64,000 nt of DNA from Actinomadura litoris (lineage in GTDB: Bacteria; Actinomycetota; Actinomycetes; Streptosporangiales; Streptosporangiaceae). A program made the position numbers and the translations under genes. The notes beneath the pieces are model-generated. The model searched no databases, had not been told where the DNA came from, and saw only the letters and a list, made by a program, of their open reading frames with translations. The stretch lies in contig NZ_WOFH01000012.1 in NCBI RefSeq assembly GCF_009733595.1, positions 248,001 through 312,000 of the forward strand, read 5' to 3'. This document shows positions 43,518-52,189 of this stretch, one piece after another; position 1 is the first letter of the stretch, and each line of letters starts with the position of its first letter.

Positions 43518-44350
43518 CCATCATCAACGACGAGGTCGACCAGGACCTCGGCCGGGCCGCCGACGCCGCCGCGTCCTGCGGGTTCGGCGGCATCGAGGTC
43601 AGGTCCGTGGGCAACGTCCCGCCCCACGAGCTGACCGACGGGCGGCTGGAGACGATCGCCGCCGAACTCTCGGCCCGCGGCCTCGCCGTCGCCGGGTTCT
43701 GCCCGCCCGCGCTCAAGGTGCCGATGCCGCGCACCGAGCAGGACGTGGCGGCCGCCCGCGCGATCGTGGTCCGCGCCGTCGAGCAGGCGCGGATCCTCGG
43801 CGCCCCGCACATCCGGATCTTCACCTTCTACCGCGACGGCGGCCCGGCTCCGCTCGCCGCCGCCGAGCAGGCCAGACGCGTCCTGGACGGGGTGCCGCTC
43901 GACGGCGTCGACCTGCTCGTCGAGACCGGCATGCGGACGAACACGCCCACGATCGCGCTCGTCCTGCGCTTCCTGGAGGCCGTCGACATCCCGGGCCTCG
44001 GCATCCTGTGGGACCCGGGCAACTCGGTCTTCGCCGGAATGAACCCCGAGCCGTTCCCCGCCGAGTACGAGATGGGCAAGGAGCTGATCCGGCACGTCCA
44101 CGTCAAGGACCCGGCCGGGAGCACCGCCTACGTCAGGCTGGGCGACGGCGACCTGCCCTGGGGCGACATCGTCGACACCCTCCGCGCGGACGGCTACGCG
44201 GGCTGGCTCTCGCTGGAGACCCACTGGCGGATCGGCCGGGTGCTGGACCAGAGCCAGCGGGACAATCCCTGGTGCGACGACTTCACCGACGGCGGTTACG
44301 AGGCGAGCGTCGAATGCATGAAGCGCCTCGCCGAACTGGTGGACCGCTAA
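43508..44350 (+). CDS. Sugar phosphate isomerase/epimerase
   Basis: This 280-residue protein starts at ATG 43508 (10-base overlap). All four metal ligands of the xylose-isomerase-like TIM barrel can be placed: Glu in LLVETGMRTN, Asp in GILWDPGNSVFAG, His in RHVHVKDPAG and Glu in LSLETHWRIG. It probably isomerises or epimerises a sugar or inosose intermediate. It forms a natural pair with the preceding Gfo/Idh and TIM-barrel genes. It is the last gene of the overlapping run. Confidence 0.85.
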   Translation: MRLAIINDEVDQDLGRAADAAASCGFGGIEVRSVGNVPPHELTDGRLETIAAELSARGLAVAGFCPPALKVPMPRTEQDVAAARAIVVRAVEQARILGAPHIRIFTFYRDGGPAPLAAAEQARRVLDGVPLDGVDLLVETGMRTNTPTIALVLRFLEAVDIPGLGILWDPGNSVFAGMNPEPFPAEYEMGKELIRHVHVKDPAGSTAYVRLGDGDLPWGDIVDTLRADGYAGWLSLETHWRIGRVLDQSQRDNPWCDDFTDGGYEASVECMKRLAELVDR

Positions 44351-44406
44351 GAGCGGAACTGTGCCAAGGTTGAAGGGGAGACGAACGGAATGGAGTGCGC
44401 GCGCTC

Positions 44407-44832
44407 ATGACGGAGATCTCGTCCCAGGGCTACGGCCCTGACCACGAGTCGGAATTCGGCTACGGCCTGCACCATGTGCAGATCGCCATCCCACCGGGCA
44501 GCGAGGACGACTGCCGCGCCTTCTACGTCGGCGCGCTCGGGATGCTGGAGATCCAGAAGCCGCCGGTGCTCGCGGCTCGCGGCGGCCTGTGGGTGCGCGC
44601 CGACGGCCTCGAAATCCACCTGGGTGTGGAAAAGGATTTCAGGCCCGCCCGCAAAGCCCACCCGGGCATCCGCGTGGCGGATCTGGACGCCCTGGAAAAG
44701 CGCCTGACCGAGCACGGTGTCGCCGTCACCTGGGACGACAACTTCCCCGGCCACCGCCGCTTCTACGTGGCCGACAACCTCGGCAACCGCATCGAATTCA
44801 TCCAGCGCGACGGGACCACCCCGCAATGGTGA
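44407..44832 (+). CDS. VOC-family (glyoxalase/dioxygenase fold) protein
   Basis: This is 141 residues from ATG 44407, with GGAG 11 bases upstream; GTG 44395 is possible. Two beta-alpha-beta-beta-beta modules are visible: GYGLHHVQIAIPPGSEDDCR, FYVGALGMLEI, then WVRADGLEIHLGVEKDF, and FYVADNLGNRIEFIQRD with the metal-binding Glu. It lies 56 bases after the operon and is probably co-transcribed. VOC proteins range from isomerases to antibiotic resistance proteins; a resistance role cannot be excluded. Confidence 0.75.
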   Translation: MTEISSQGYGPDHESEFGYGLHHVQIAIPPGSEDDCRAFYVGALGMLEIQKPPVLAARGGLWVRADGLEIHLGVEKDFRPARKAHPGIRVADLDALEKRLTEHGVAVTWDDNFPGHRRFYVADNLGNRIEFIQRDGTTPQW

Positions 44833-44846
44833 GGTAGCCGCGCGGT

Positions 44847-45728
44847 TCACCTCTCCGCCGGGGAGATGTCCAGGGCGGACAGGAAGGCCGTGGCGGCGGG
44901 CGAGGGCTGGGAACGGCTCCAGACGACGTGCTCGATCCGGGCGGGCGCGTCGCGGAGGCGGACGACGCGCAGGTCGGGCAGTTCGGGGACGAACGCCGAC
45001 GGCAGCATGCCGATGCCCAGGCCCTGCCTGATCAGGCGGGCCATGAGCGCGGCGGCCGTCACCTCGAAGGCGACCTCGCGCCGTATGCCGGCCGCCGCGA
45101 ACGCCGCGTCCGAGTGGGCGCGCCCGGCGGTGCCCGCCGGGAAGTCGACGAACGTCTCCTCCGCCAGCCGGCGCACGTCCACGTCCTCCTGGTCCGCGAG
45201 CGGATGGTCGGGCGCGACCACGGCGACGAGGTCGTCGCGCGCGATCTCCCGGCCGTGGACGCCCGTGGGGCGGACGCCCAGCGGCAGGCCCAGGAAGGCG
45301 ACGTCCAGGGTGCCCTGCCGCACCCGTTCGACCAGTTCCTCGCTGGGGCTCGTCCGGAGGCTGATCCGCACCTCCCGGTGGCGCCGGCGGAACCTCTTCA
45401 GCACGGCCGGGAGGTCGACCGCGGCGACCGTGGAGATGGCGCCGATCGCGAGCCGTCCCCGGATCACCCCGCCCGCGGCCGCGACCTCGGCGCGGGCGCG
45501 CTCGGCGGCCTCCAGCGCCTGGCGGGCGGCGGGGAGGAACGCCTCGCCCGCCGCGGTCAGCCGGACGCGGCGGCTCGTCCGCTCGAAGAGCCGCGCGCCG
45601 AGTTCGCGCTCCAGCCGGGCGATCTGGTGGCTCAGCGCCGACTGGACGACCAGGCAGCGCTCGGCGGCGCGGGTGAAGTTGCTCGTCTCCGCGACGGCGA
45701 CGACGTAGCGCATCTGCTGAAGCTCCAC
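44847..45728 (-). CDS. LysR-family transcriptional regulator
   Basis: This is 293 residues from GTG 45728; the frame extends further upstream but into the operator. The N-terminal HTH is typical: MRYVVAVAETSNFTRAAERC, VQSALSHQIARLERELGARL, FERTSRRVRLTAAGEAF. The effector domain follows. The gene is divergent from the MFS gene, and a T-N11-A LysR box lies between the two, which suggests that it regulates the transporter and itself. Confidence 0.9.
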   Translation of the reverse strand: MELQQMRYVVAVAETSNFTRAAERCLVVQSALSHQIARLERELGARLFERTSRRVRLTAAGEAFLPAARQALEAAERARAEVAAAGGVIRGRLAIGAISTVAAVDLPAVLKRFRRRHREVRISLRTSPSEELVERVRQGTLDVAFLGLPLGVRPTGVHGREIARDDLVAVVAPDHPLADQEDVDVRRLAEETFVDFPAGTAGRAHSDAAFAAAGIRREVAFEVTAAALMARLIRQGLGIGMLPSAFVPELPDLRVVRLRDAPARIEHVVWSRSQPSPAATAFLSALDISPAER

Positions 45729-45734
45729 GCGTCC

Positions 45735-45749
45735 ATCGTGATGCACGAT
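45735..45749. promoter_or_regulatory. LysR box ATCGTG-N3-CACGAT
   Basis: This perfect 15-bp dyad satisfies the T-N11-A rule for LysR regulators (T at 45736, A at 45748). It lies seven bases upstream of the LysR start and about 60 upstream of the MFS start, so it can serve both promoters. Confidence 0.6.
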
Positions 45750-45807
45750 CGATCCGATGACAAACATGTGTTGGACTCATTGATCGCCCATCACCGAGGG
45801 TGGGCGC

Positions 45808-47100
45808 ATGACGAGACCTCATCCGGACGGCGCCGCGCCGCGCGGGCTTTTCCTGCTCATGTCGGTGGCGACCGGGCTGGCGGTCGCGGGCAACTACTTC
45901 ACGCAGCCGCTCCTCGACCTGATCGGCCGCGAGCTGGGGCTCGGCCCCTCGCTCGCGGCGCTGACGGTGACGGCGGCCCAGGGCGGCTACGCGCTGGGGC
46001 TGATCTTGCTGGTGCCGCTCGGCGACCTGGTGGAGCGGCGGCGGCTCGCCGTGTCGCTCTACGCGGTGACCGCGCTGCTCCTGCTGGTGTCGGCCACCGC
46101 GCCGGGCGGCACGATCCTGCTGGCCGCCACCGGCCTGACCGCGCTGACCTCGGTGGGCGCGCAGGTGCTGGTGCCGTTCGCGGTGACGCTGGCGGCCCCG
46201 GCCGAGCGCGGCCGGGTGGTCGGCACCGTGATGACCGGCCTGCTGCTCGGCGCGCTGCTGGCGCGGACGGCGGCGGGCGCGCTGGCCGAGGTGGGCGGCT
46301 GGCGGACGGTCTACTGGGTGAACGCGGCGCTGATGGCGGCGATGGCCGTGCTGCTGCGGATCTGCCTGCCCCGGCTCGGCGGCGAGGGGCGGCGGCTGTC
46401 CTACCCGGGCCTGCTGCGCTCGACGGTGCTGCTGCTCCGGGACGAGCCGCTGCTGCGGTGGCGCTCGGGCATCGCCGCCCTGAGCATGGCCGCGTTCAGC
46501 GTGCTGTGGACGGCGCTCACGTTTCTGCTGGTGCGCTCGCCCTACGGCTGGTCGGAGTCGACGATCGGGCTGTTCGGCCTGGTCGGCGCCGCGGGCGCGC
46601 TGACCGCCTCGCTGACGGGACGGCTCGCCGACCGCGGGCACGCGCAGCTGCTGACCGCCGCCGGGGCGCTCGCGCTCGCGGCGTCCTGGATCGCGCTCGC
46701 CGCCGGATCGACCTCGCTGCTCTGGCTGCTGGTCGGCGTCATCGTGCTGGACCTCGCGCACAAGATGGTGCTCAACGGCAACCAGCACGTCGTCTACGCG
46801 CTCCGGCCCGAGGCCCGCAACCGGATCAACTCCGCGTTCATGACGGCCTTCTTCGCCGGCGGCGCGGCCGGCTCCGCGCTGACCTCGCTGGTCTGGGCGC
46901 GGAGCGGCTGGAGGGGGGTGTGCGTCCTGGGCGCCGCCCTCTCGGTCGCGACCTTCGTCCTCTGGGGCCTGGAACGCCTTTCGATGAACAAGGAGAATGA
47001 GCATGCCACGCACCGTTCTGATCACGGGCGCCACCGGAACCGTGTCCACCGCGCTGATGGACTCCCTGAAAGGGAGGAGCATCCGAGCCCTCGTCCGTGA
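45808..47100 (+). CDS. MFS transporter
   Basis: This is up to 430 residues with twelve predicted helices, for example LFLLMSVATGLAVAGNYFTQ, ALTVTAAQGGYALGLILLVP and the MFS loop GDLVERRR. It resembles sugar/drug exporters of the YnfM/AraJ type. The last 35 residues (SMNKENEHATHRSDHGRHRN...) are hydrophilic and overlap the next gene by about 100 bases. A shift at about 46990 would instead end it near 46998, so the annotated C-terminus is doubtful. It is divergent from LysR and probably under its control. Confidence 0.85.
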   Translation: MTRPHPDGAAPRGLFLLMSVATGLAVAGNYFTQPLLDLIGRELGLGPSLAALTVTAAQGGYALGLILLVPLGDLVERRRLAVSLYAVTALLLLVSATAPGGTILLAATGLTALTSVGAQVLVPFAVTLAAPAERGRVVGTVMTGLLLGALLARTAAGALAEVGGWRTVYWVNAALMAAMAVLLRICLPRLGGEGRRLSYPGLLRSTVLLLRDEPLLRWRSGIAALSMAAFSVLWTALTFLLVRSPYGWSESTIGLFGLVGAAGALTASLTGRLADRGHAQLLTAAGALALAASWIALAAGSTSLLWLLVGVIVLDLAHKMVLNGNQHVVYALRPEARNRINSAFMTAFFAGGAAGSALTSLVWARSGWRGVCVLGAALSVATFVLWGLERLSMNKENEHATHRSDHGRHRNRVHRADGLPEREEHPSPRP

Positions 47101-47878
47101 CGAGTCGAGGGCGGAGCGCCTGCGCGAGCGGGGCGCCGAGGTCGTCGCCGGCGACCTCGGGGACGCCCGGTCGCTGCCCGCCGCGTTCGAGGGCGTCCAC
47201 GACGTGTGGCTGCTCACGCCGAACGGCCCGCGCGCTCCGGAGCACAGCATGAACGCCGTGTGGGCCGCGCGCGAAGCGGGCGTGGAGCGCGTCGTGCGCC
47301 TCTCGGTCGTCGGCGCGGCGCACGACGCGCCGAACCGCGGCGGCAGGCTGCACGCGCTGTCCGACCGGGAGACCGAGCTGTGCGGCATGCGCTGGACGAT
47401 CCTGCGCCCGCACTGGTTCATGCAGAACCTGCTGAACGAGGCGGGCGACATCTCCGCCACCGGCACGTTCTCGCTGAACATGGCCTCGGCGCGGGTCGGC
47501 ATGATCGACGCGCGCGACATCGCGGACTGCGCCGCCCGCGTCCTGCTCGATCACCCCGACCGCCACCACGGCGCGACCTACACCCTCACCGGCCCGCGCT
47601 CGGTGTCGTTCGCCGAGGTCGCGCGGCACCTGGGCCACGTCCTCGGCCGATCCGTCGCGTACCTGCCGGTCGGGGACGCCGCCAAGCGCAAGGAGCTCCT
47701 CGGCCACGGCGTCCCGGAATGGATGGTCGACATGCTGGAGGAGTACGCGCGGGCCTACGCCTCCGGTTGGGGCGACCTCACCACCGGCACGGTCGCCGAA
47801 CTGCTCGGGCGGCCGCCGCGCGACATCGCCGACTTCGTCCGCGACCACGCCTCCGCGTTCACCCCGGCCGCCGGCTGA
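47003..47878 (+). CDS. NmrA-like NAD(P)-binding protein
   Basis: This is 291 residues from ATG 47003, with AAGGAG seven bases upstream. The Rossmann motif is TVLITGATGTVSTALMDSL, and NmrA/SDR features continue with VVAGDLGDARSLPAAFEGVH, ERVVRLSVVGAAHDAPNRGG and WTILRPHWFMQNLLNEAGDI. The catalytic Tyr-x3-Lys of classical SDRs is absent, as usual in this family. It may be a quinone or redox-sensor reductase. It appears to be in an operon with the MFS gene. Confidence 0.85.
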   Translation: MPRTVLITGATGTVSTALMDSLKGRSIRALVRDESRAERLRERGAEVVAGDLGDARSLPAAFEGVHDVWLLTPNGPRAPEHSMNAVWAAREAGVERVVRLSVVGAAHDAPNRGGRLHALSDRETELCGMRWTILRPHWFMQNLLNEAGDISATGTFSLNMASARVGMIDARDIADCAARVLLDHPDRHHGATYTLTGPRSVSFAEVARHLGHVLGRSVAYLPVGDAAKRKELLGHGVPEWMVDMLEEYARAYASGWGDLTTGTVAELLGRPPRDIADFVRDHASAFTPAAG

Positions 47879-47905
47879 GGCCGGCGGCCGGGGCGCCTCA
47901 GAGGG

Positions 47906-48418
47906 TCAGACCCCGAACGCCTCGGGGTAGCGGATCGTCCCGGACGGGACGGGTCGGTCGGGGTCGAGGGCCAGCGCCATCATGTAGCGGTCCTCGACGT
48001 CGAAGGGCGGGCGGATGGAGTGCCGCGAGGCCGGGGCGAAGCCGAACCTCGGGTAGTACTCGGCGTGGCCGAGGACGAGCACGAGGTTCTCGCCCATCTC
48101 GCGGGCGGCGTCGAGCGCCGCGCGGATCGCGGCGGAACCGGCGCCGTGCCGCTGGAACTCGGGCCGCACGGCGCACGGGCCGAGCGTGAGCGCCGGGGCG
48201 CCGTCGACGTGGCAGCGCGTGAGCAGCGCGAACCCGGCGATGGTGCCCTCCAGGGTCTCGGTGACCCAGGACAGGCCGGGGATCCACGCGCCGCCGTCGG
48301 CGCGCAGGGCCTCGACCAGGTCGGCCTCGTGCGGGGTGGGGAAGGCCGCGAGGTTGACGTCGCGGATCCCGGTGAGATCGGCGGTCGTCTCGGCGCGGGC
48401 GATCCAGGAATTGATCAT
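47906..48418 (-). CDS. GNAT-family N-acetyltransferase
   Basis: This is 170 residues from ATG 48418. The acetyl-CoA-binding region is TLGPCAVRPEFQRHGAGSAA, the Q/RxxGxG/A loop in the usual place. It is followed by VLVLGHAEYYPRFGFAPAS, the GxxxYYxRFGF motif of the YhbS-like subgroup. The product acetylates a small molecule or protein amine. It is a single gene converging on the NmrA-like gene. Confidence 0.85.
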   Translation of the reverse strand: MINSWIARAETTADLTGIRDVNLAAFPTPHEADLVEALRADGGAWIPGLSWVTETLEGTIAGFALLTRCHVDGAPALTLGPCAVRPEFQRHGAGSAAIRAALDAAREMGENLVLVLGHAEYYPRFGFAPASRHSIRPPFDVEDRYMMALALDPDRPVPSGTIRYPEAFGV

Positions 48419-48747
48419 GACGGTGGTGAAGTCCGTTCTGTGTTCGGTGGGGACGCGACGCCACGGGCGAACGGAACGAGGGGACCGTTGAGAGATCACT
48501 GCCCGTGCCGTGAGCGCCGCGCTCATCGAGGGCGGATGCCCGACCCGGGGCGCAAGCGGTGGGTCAGGCCGAAGCCCAGGACGTGGGGATTGTCGGGACG
48601 CTGCCCAGGGCAGCGTGAATCACCGCGACCACCGAACCCCACCTCCCATCCGACCGGAACCGACACCGAACGATCGACATGCTAACAAACAACCGCGCGT
48701 GGCCCGACCGAAAAGATCTTCGGCCGGGCCACGTGCCGGACGCGGGG
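48419..48747. other. Intergenic region
   Basis: No gene was found. It contains the GNAT promoter side and, near its right end, the terminator hairpin (48699-48732) of the reverse operon that ends at 48748. Confidence 0.5.
48699..48732 (-). terminator. Intrinsic terminator of the GMC operon
   Basis: The inverted repeat has 14-base arms with one mismatch (48699-48712 and 48719-48732) and a loop of six bases. Read on the minus strand it starts 16 bases after the operon stop and is followed by GGTTGTTTGTTAG, a T-rich tract about eight bases further on. Confidence 0.65.
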
Positions 48748-49530
48748 TCAGGCGAACTGGCCGGGGCGGCGGCCCTCGCCCGCCGGGCCCCGGTACGCCT
48801 GGGCGATGTCGAGCCAGTGGTCGGCCTCGGCGCCCACCGCGACGATCTTCAGGTCGTCGCGGTGGCGGCGGCGGGTGACCAGCAGGCAGAAGTCCTCGGC
48901 GGGGCCGGAGACGCGCTGCTCGGCGTCCGCCGGGCCGTAGGCGTGCACCGCGCCGGACGGGGCGGTGATCTCGAAGCGGAACGGGGTGTCGGGCTGGGTC
49001 TCGCCGCGCGCCTGGTAGCCGAACTCCTGCACGAGGATCGCGAACACGACCACGTGCATCAGCCGGTCGGTCGCCTCGCGGCGGACGCCGACGGCGTCGG
49101 CGATGTCCTGGCCGTGGGCGAACAGCTCCATCATGCCCGCCGCCGCGAGCACGGCCGCCGGGATCGGTCGGACGAGCCAGGGCACCAGCCTGTCGCCCGG
49201 CAGCGCGGCCAGCGCCTTCTCCGTCGCCGTCCGCTGGGCGCGGAAGGCGGCCAGCATGTCGTCGGGCGCGCCGGTGTGCTGCTTCACGGCGGCGTTGACG
49301 GCGCCCTGGAAGTCCTTCGCGGCGGCCTCGGTGACGGACTTGAACGCGTCCGGGTCGGACGCGGCCATGCCCGCGAGGCCGTAGACGAAGGTCAGGTGCG
49401 CGATCTGGTCGGAGACCGTCCAGCCGGGGGCCGGGGTCGGGGTCTTCCACTGGTCGGGGGCGATGCCCGTCACCATCCGGTCGAGGGCGTCGCCCTCGGC
49501 GATCAGGGCGGTGACCACTGGGTCGGTCAT
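48748..49530 (-). CDS. TIGR03084/maleylpyruvate isomerase-like metal-binding protein
   Basis: This 260-residue protein has the DinB-like four-helix bundle of mycothiol-dependent enzymes: LIAEGDALDRMVTGIAPDQW, TPAPGWTVSDQIAHLTF with the first metal-binding His, and MMELFAHGQDIADAVGVRRE with a second His and Asp. The C-terminal domain of the wyosine-base type follows (DFCLLVTRRRHRDDLKIVAV). It belongs to a thiol- or metal-dependent isomerase/transferase group in actinobacteria; the substrate is unknown. It overlaps the AhpD-like gene by four bases. Confidence 0.8.
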   Translation of the reverse strand: MTDPVVTALIAEGDALDRMVTGIAPDQWKTPTPAPGWTVSDQIAHLTFVYGLAGMAASDPDAFKSVTEAAAKDFQGAVNAAVKQHTGAPDDMLAAFRAQRTATEKALAALPGDRLVPWLVRPIPAAVLAAAGMMELFAHGQDIADAVGVRREATDRLMHVVVFAILVQEFGYQARGETQPDTPFRFEITAPSGAVHAYGPADAEQRVSGPAEDFCLLVTRRRHRDDLKIVAVGAEADHWLDIAQAYRGPAGEGRRPGQFA

Positions 49531-50531
49531 GTCTGTGTTCCTCTCTCAGCGGATGGTCCGGCCGCGTGGACGCGCGCTCCGGCGGCGCGGGCGGCGGTGA
49601 AGGACGCCCACGCGGCGAGGCCGACGAGCGTCCCGTCATCGGGGCGGACGGCGCGGAACGCCGCCACGTCGCGCGCGCCCACCTGGTGCGAGGCGAACGC
49701 CGTGAGCAGGGCGAGCCGCCCGGCGGGGCGGTCCACCGGGTGCAGCGCGCCGGCGGCCTCCTCGGCCCACCCCTTGGACAGGCCCTTGGGCGAGCCGTCC
49801 CAGGCCGCGACCTGCGCGCGGACGAGGTCGCGCACCGGCGGCGGCACCGCCGCGCCCGCCCGCGCGAACGCCGCCGCCGCGCGCGCGAACGCCTCCGCCA
49901 CGTGCGGGGTGCGCGCGGCCCAGGCGAGGTCGCCCGGCAGCGGCGCGGCGGGCAGCAGCGCCGCCGAGACGCCGGGGGAGCGGATCCTGCGCCGCGTCAT
50001 CCGGCCGAGCAGCCGCATCATCGGGTCCCGCGCGGCGCCGGGGACCGACGGGGGCAGCGGCGAGTCGTCCAGGAACAGGTTGACCATGCGGTTCAGGTAC
50101 TCGAACGTGACCAGCACGCCGATGTACTCGGGGGCGTGCTCGTCCGGGAACGGCGACTCGCCCGCCCCGCCGCGCTGGACCCAGCCGGTGAGCGGCGTCG
50201 CCGCCGGGGCCGCCGCGGCGTGCACCGCGACGCAGTACGGGCAGGTGTTGCGGCGGGAGACCTCGGCGGCGACGGCCTCCTTGGCCGCCCGCCCGGCCAG
50301 GCCCGGCACGACGAGGCTCTCGCGCAGGATCGTCCAGGACGCGGCGAGCACGTCCGGCAGCGGCGAGTGCAGCGCGACCGGCGGGGCGAGCATGCCGAAG
50401 TCGCGCTCGACCTGGCCATACACGGCGGCGACCAGCCCGGTCGCCGCGCCGGGCGCGACCGGGCTGACATGCTCGACCCTGGCCAGCGCCCGGCGCAGCG
50501 GGCGGCTGAGCGGCTGACGCAGCGGGGCCAC
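49527..50531 (-). CDS. AhpD/carboxymuconolactone decarboxylase-like protein
   Basis: This is 334 residues from GTG 50531. The CxxC active site, SRRNTCPYCVAVHAAAA, is the AhpD-fold signature, preceded by VLAASWTILRESLVVPGLAG. The C-terminal half (about 200-334) is a second helical domain without CxxC, so this is a two-domain form. It may be a peroxidase or disulfide reductant associated with the GMC oxidoreductase, whose gene ends two bases upstream. Confidence 0.75.
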   Translation of the reverse strand: MAPLRQPLSRPLRRALARVEHVSPVAPGAATGLVAAVYGQVERDFGMLAPPVALHSPLPDVLAASWTILRESLVVPGLAGRAAKEAVAAEVSRRNTCPYCVAVHAAAAPAATPLTGWVQRGGAGESPFPDEHAPEYIGVLVTFEYLNRMVNLFLDDSPLPPSVPGAARDPMMRLLGRMTRRRIRSPGVSAALLPAAPLPGDLAWAARTPHVAEAFARAAAAFARAGAAVPPPVRDLVRAQVAAWDGSPKGLSKGWAEEAAGALHPVDRPAGRLALLTAFASHQVGARDVAAFRAVRPDDGTLVGLAAWASFTAARAAGARVHAAGPSAERGTQT

Positions 50532-50533
50532 CG

Positions 50534-52189
50534 CTACTCCCGGACGAGGTCGCGGACCAGCGGCAGGACGGCGTCGCGGGCGGCGGTGTCCCCGTCCGGC
50601 GCCGGCGCCCCGTAGCCCACGTCCACGCCCCGGTCGCGCAGCGCGCGGACGATGCCGGGGATCGACCGCTCGGCGAGCGCGGCGATGGTGAGCGCCGGGT
50701 TCACGGTGAGCGCGCCCGGCACCGCCGACCCGTCGGTCACGAACACGCCGGGGTGGCCGCGCAGCTCGTGCCGGTCGTCCAGCGCGGACGTGCCGGGGTC
50801 GTCGCCGATCCGGCAGGACGCGAGCGGGTGGACGGTGTAGGCGCCGACGAGGTCGTTGGTCCACGGCAGCACGGTGGCGAGCCCGTCCTTCTCCATGACC
50901 CGCTTGGCCTCGGCGTCGGAGATCTCCCAGCCGTGCAGCGTGTTCGCGGTCGGGACGTAGCCGAGGTTGCCGCGGCCGAGCATCTGCTGCGAGATCCGGA
51001 CGGAGTTGCCGGTCGCGGGCGGCGGGCCGAACACGCCCTCGTTGTCGTCCTCGCTCATCGTGAAGATCGTCAGCCAGGACTGCCAGCGCCGGAGCATCTC
51101 CTTCTTCTCCGGCCCGAACCACGTCCTGCCGTCGGCCGTGGGCGTCTGCGCGAGGATCGTGCCGAGCCCCGGCGGGAAGTAGAGCTGCTCCAGCGAGAAG
51201 CGGTCGTACTCCGGCAGCGACCCGTCGAGGTTGTCCCAGCTCGCGACGCACGGGCCCTTGCCGATCTGGGACGCGCCGTACGCCGGGCCGTCCGGCCGCG
51301 ACAGCCCGAGCACCTCCGCGACCTTGTCCTCGTTCAGCACCGCCGTGTTCAGCCGCTCGCCGTTGCCGGAGAAGTAGCGGCCGACCGCGTGCGGCATCTC
51401 GCCGAGGTGCGGCTCGGAGCGCTGGAGGATCACCGGGGTGGCGCCCGCCCCGGCCGCCATCACGACGATCTTGGCCTCCAGCGTGCCGGAGCCCGCGGTG
51501 ACCCGGTAGTCCTCCTCGTCGATGACGTTGTAGTGCACCTGGTAGCCGCCGTCGTCGGTCCGCGAGAGGTACTGCACCTCGTGCAGCGGGCGGATCTGCG
51601 CGCCGTGCGCGACGGCGGCGGGCAGGTAGTTCAGCAGCAGCGACCGCTTGGCGTCGAACCGGCAGCCCGACATCATCCAGTTGCAGTTGGTGCACAGGTC
51701 GTTGTCGATGGCGGTCGGCGCGGGGTTGGCGGTGCGGCCCGCGTGGTCGCACGCGGCGGCGAACACCCCGCCCGAGTAGGTGACGACGTCCCACCCCTGC
51801 CGGCGGACGGGCAGCGCCTCGGCGACCCGGTCGTACCAGGGCTCCAGGGAGTCCCGGTCGATCGCCGCGGGCCACATCCGGCGGCCGATCGAGCCCTTGC
51901 GCTCGAACACGAACCGGGGCGCGCGCGGCATCGTCGCGAAGTACACGACGCTCCCGCCGCCGACGCAGTTGCCGCCGAGCAGGCTCATCCCGTCGCCCAC
52001 GACGAAGTCGAACACGCGGGTGTAGGACGAGCCGAGCAGGAAGTCGTGCTCGAACTCGTCGGTCTTCACCCAGGGGCCGCGCTCCAGCACGACGACCTTC
52101 GCCCCGCCCGCGGCGAGGTGGTAGGCGGCGATCGCGCCGCCGAATCCGCTGCCGATGACGATGACGTCGGCGCGCTCGGGGCTGCTCAT
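50534..52189 (-). CDS. GMC-family FAD oxidoreductase
   Basis: This is 551 residues from ATG 52189. The FAD-binding Rossmann motif is DVIVIGSGFGGAIAAYHLAA. GDGMSLLGGNCVGGGSVVYF contains the second FAD-contact region, and C-terminal VFVTDGSAVPGALTVNPALT is the GMC signature with the catalytic Asn in VNPA. A cysteine cluster CTNCNWMMSGC is typical of the cholesterol-oxidase-like branch. It likely oxidises a sterol-like or other alcohol. The small DUF5987 protein encoded upstream may be its accessory subunit. Confidence 0.85.
   Translation of the reverse strand: MSSPERADVIVIGSGFGGAIAAYHLAAGGAKVVVLERGPWVKTDEFEHDFLLGSSYTRVFDFVVGDGMSLLGGNCVGGGSVVYFATMPRAPRFVFERKGSIGRRMWPAAIDRDSLEPWYDRVAEALPVRRQGWDVVTYSGGVFAAACDHAGRTANPAPTAIDNDLCTNCNWMMSGCRFDAKRSLLLNYLPAAVAHGAQIRPLHEVQYLSRTDDGGYQVHYNVIDEEDYRVTAGSGTLEAKIVVMAAGAGATPVILQRSEPHLGEMPHAVGRYFSGNGERLNTAVLNEDKVAEVLGLSRPDGPAYGASQIGKGPCVASWDNLDGSLPEYDRFSLEQLYFPPGLGTILAQTPTADGRTWFGPEKKEMLRRWQSWLTIFTMSEDDNEGVFGPPPATGNSVRISQQMLGRGNLGYVPTANTLHGWEISDAEAKRVMEKDGLATVLPWTNDLVGAYTVHPLASCRIGDDPGTSALDDRHELRGHPGVFVTDGSAVPGALTVNPALTIAALAERSIPGIVRALRDRGVDVGYGAPAPDGDTAARDAVLPLVRDLVRE

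Noticed and set aside
32682..44832. Reading the operon as capsule or teichoic-acid synthesis
   Set aside because: The dedicated carrier protein with FAAL, the P450, FMN oxidase and a DrrA-type exporter fit a specialised metabolite better than cell-wall polymer. No flippase or polymerase is present.
44347..47520. Minus-strand frame of over 1000 codons
   Set aside because: It lies opposite well-supported VOC, LysR, MFS and NmrA genes. Its translation is Arg/Gln/His-rich with no domain: an artefact of high-GC codon use.
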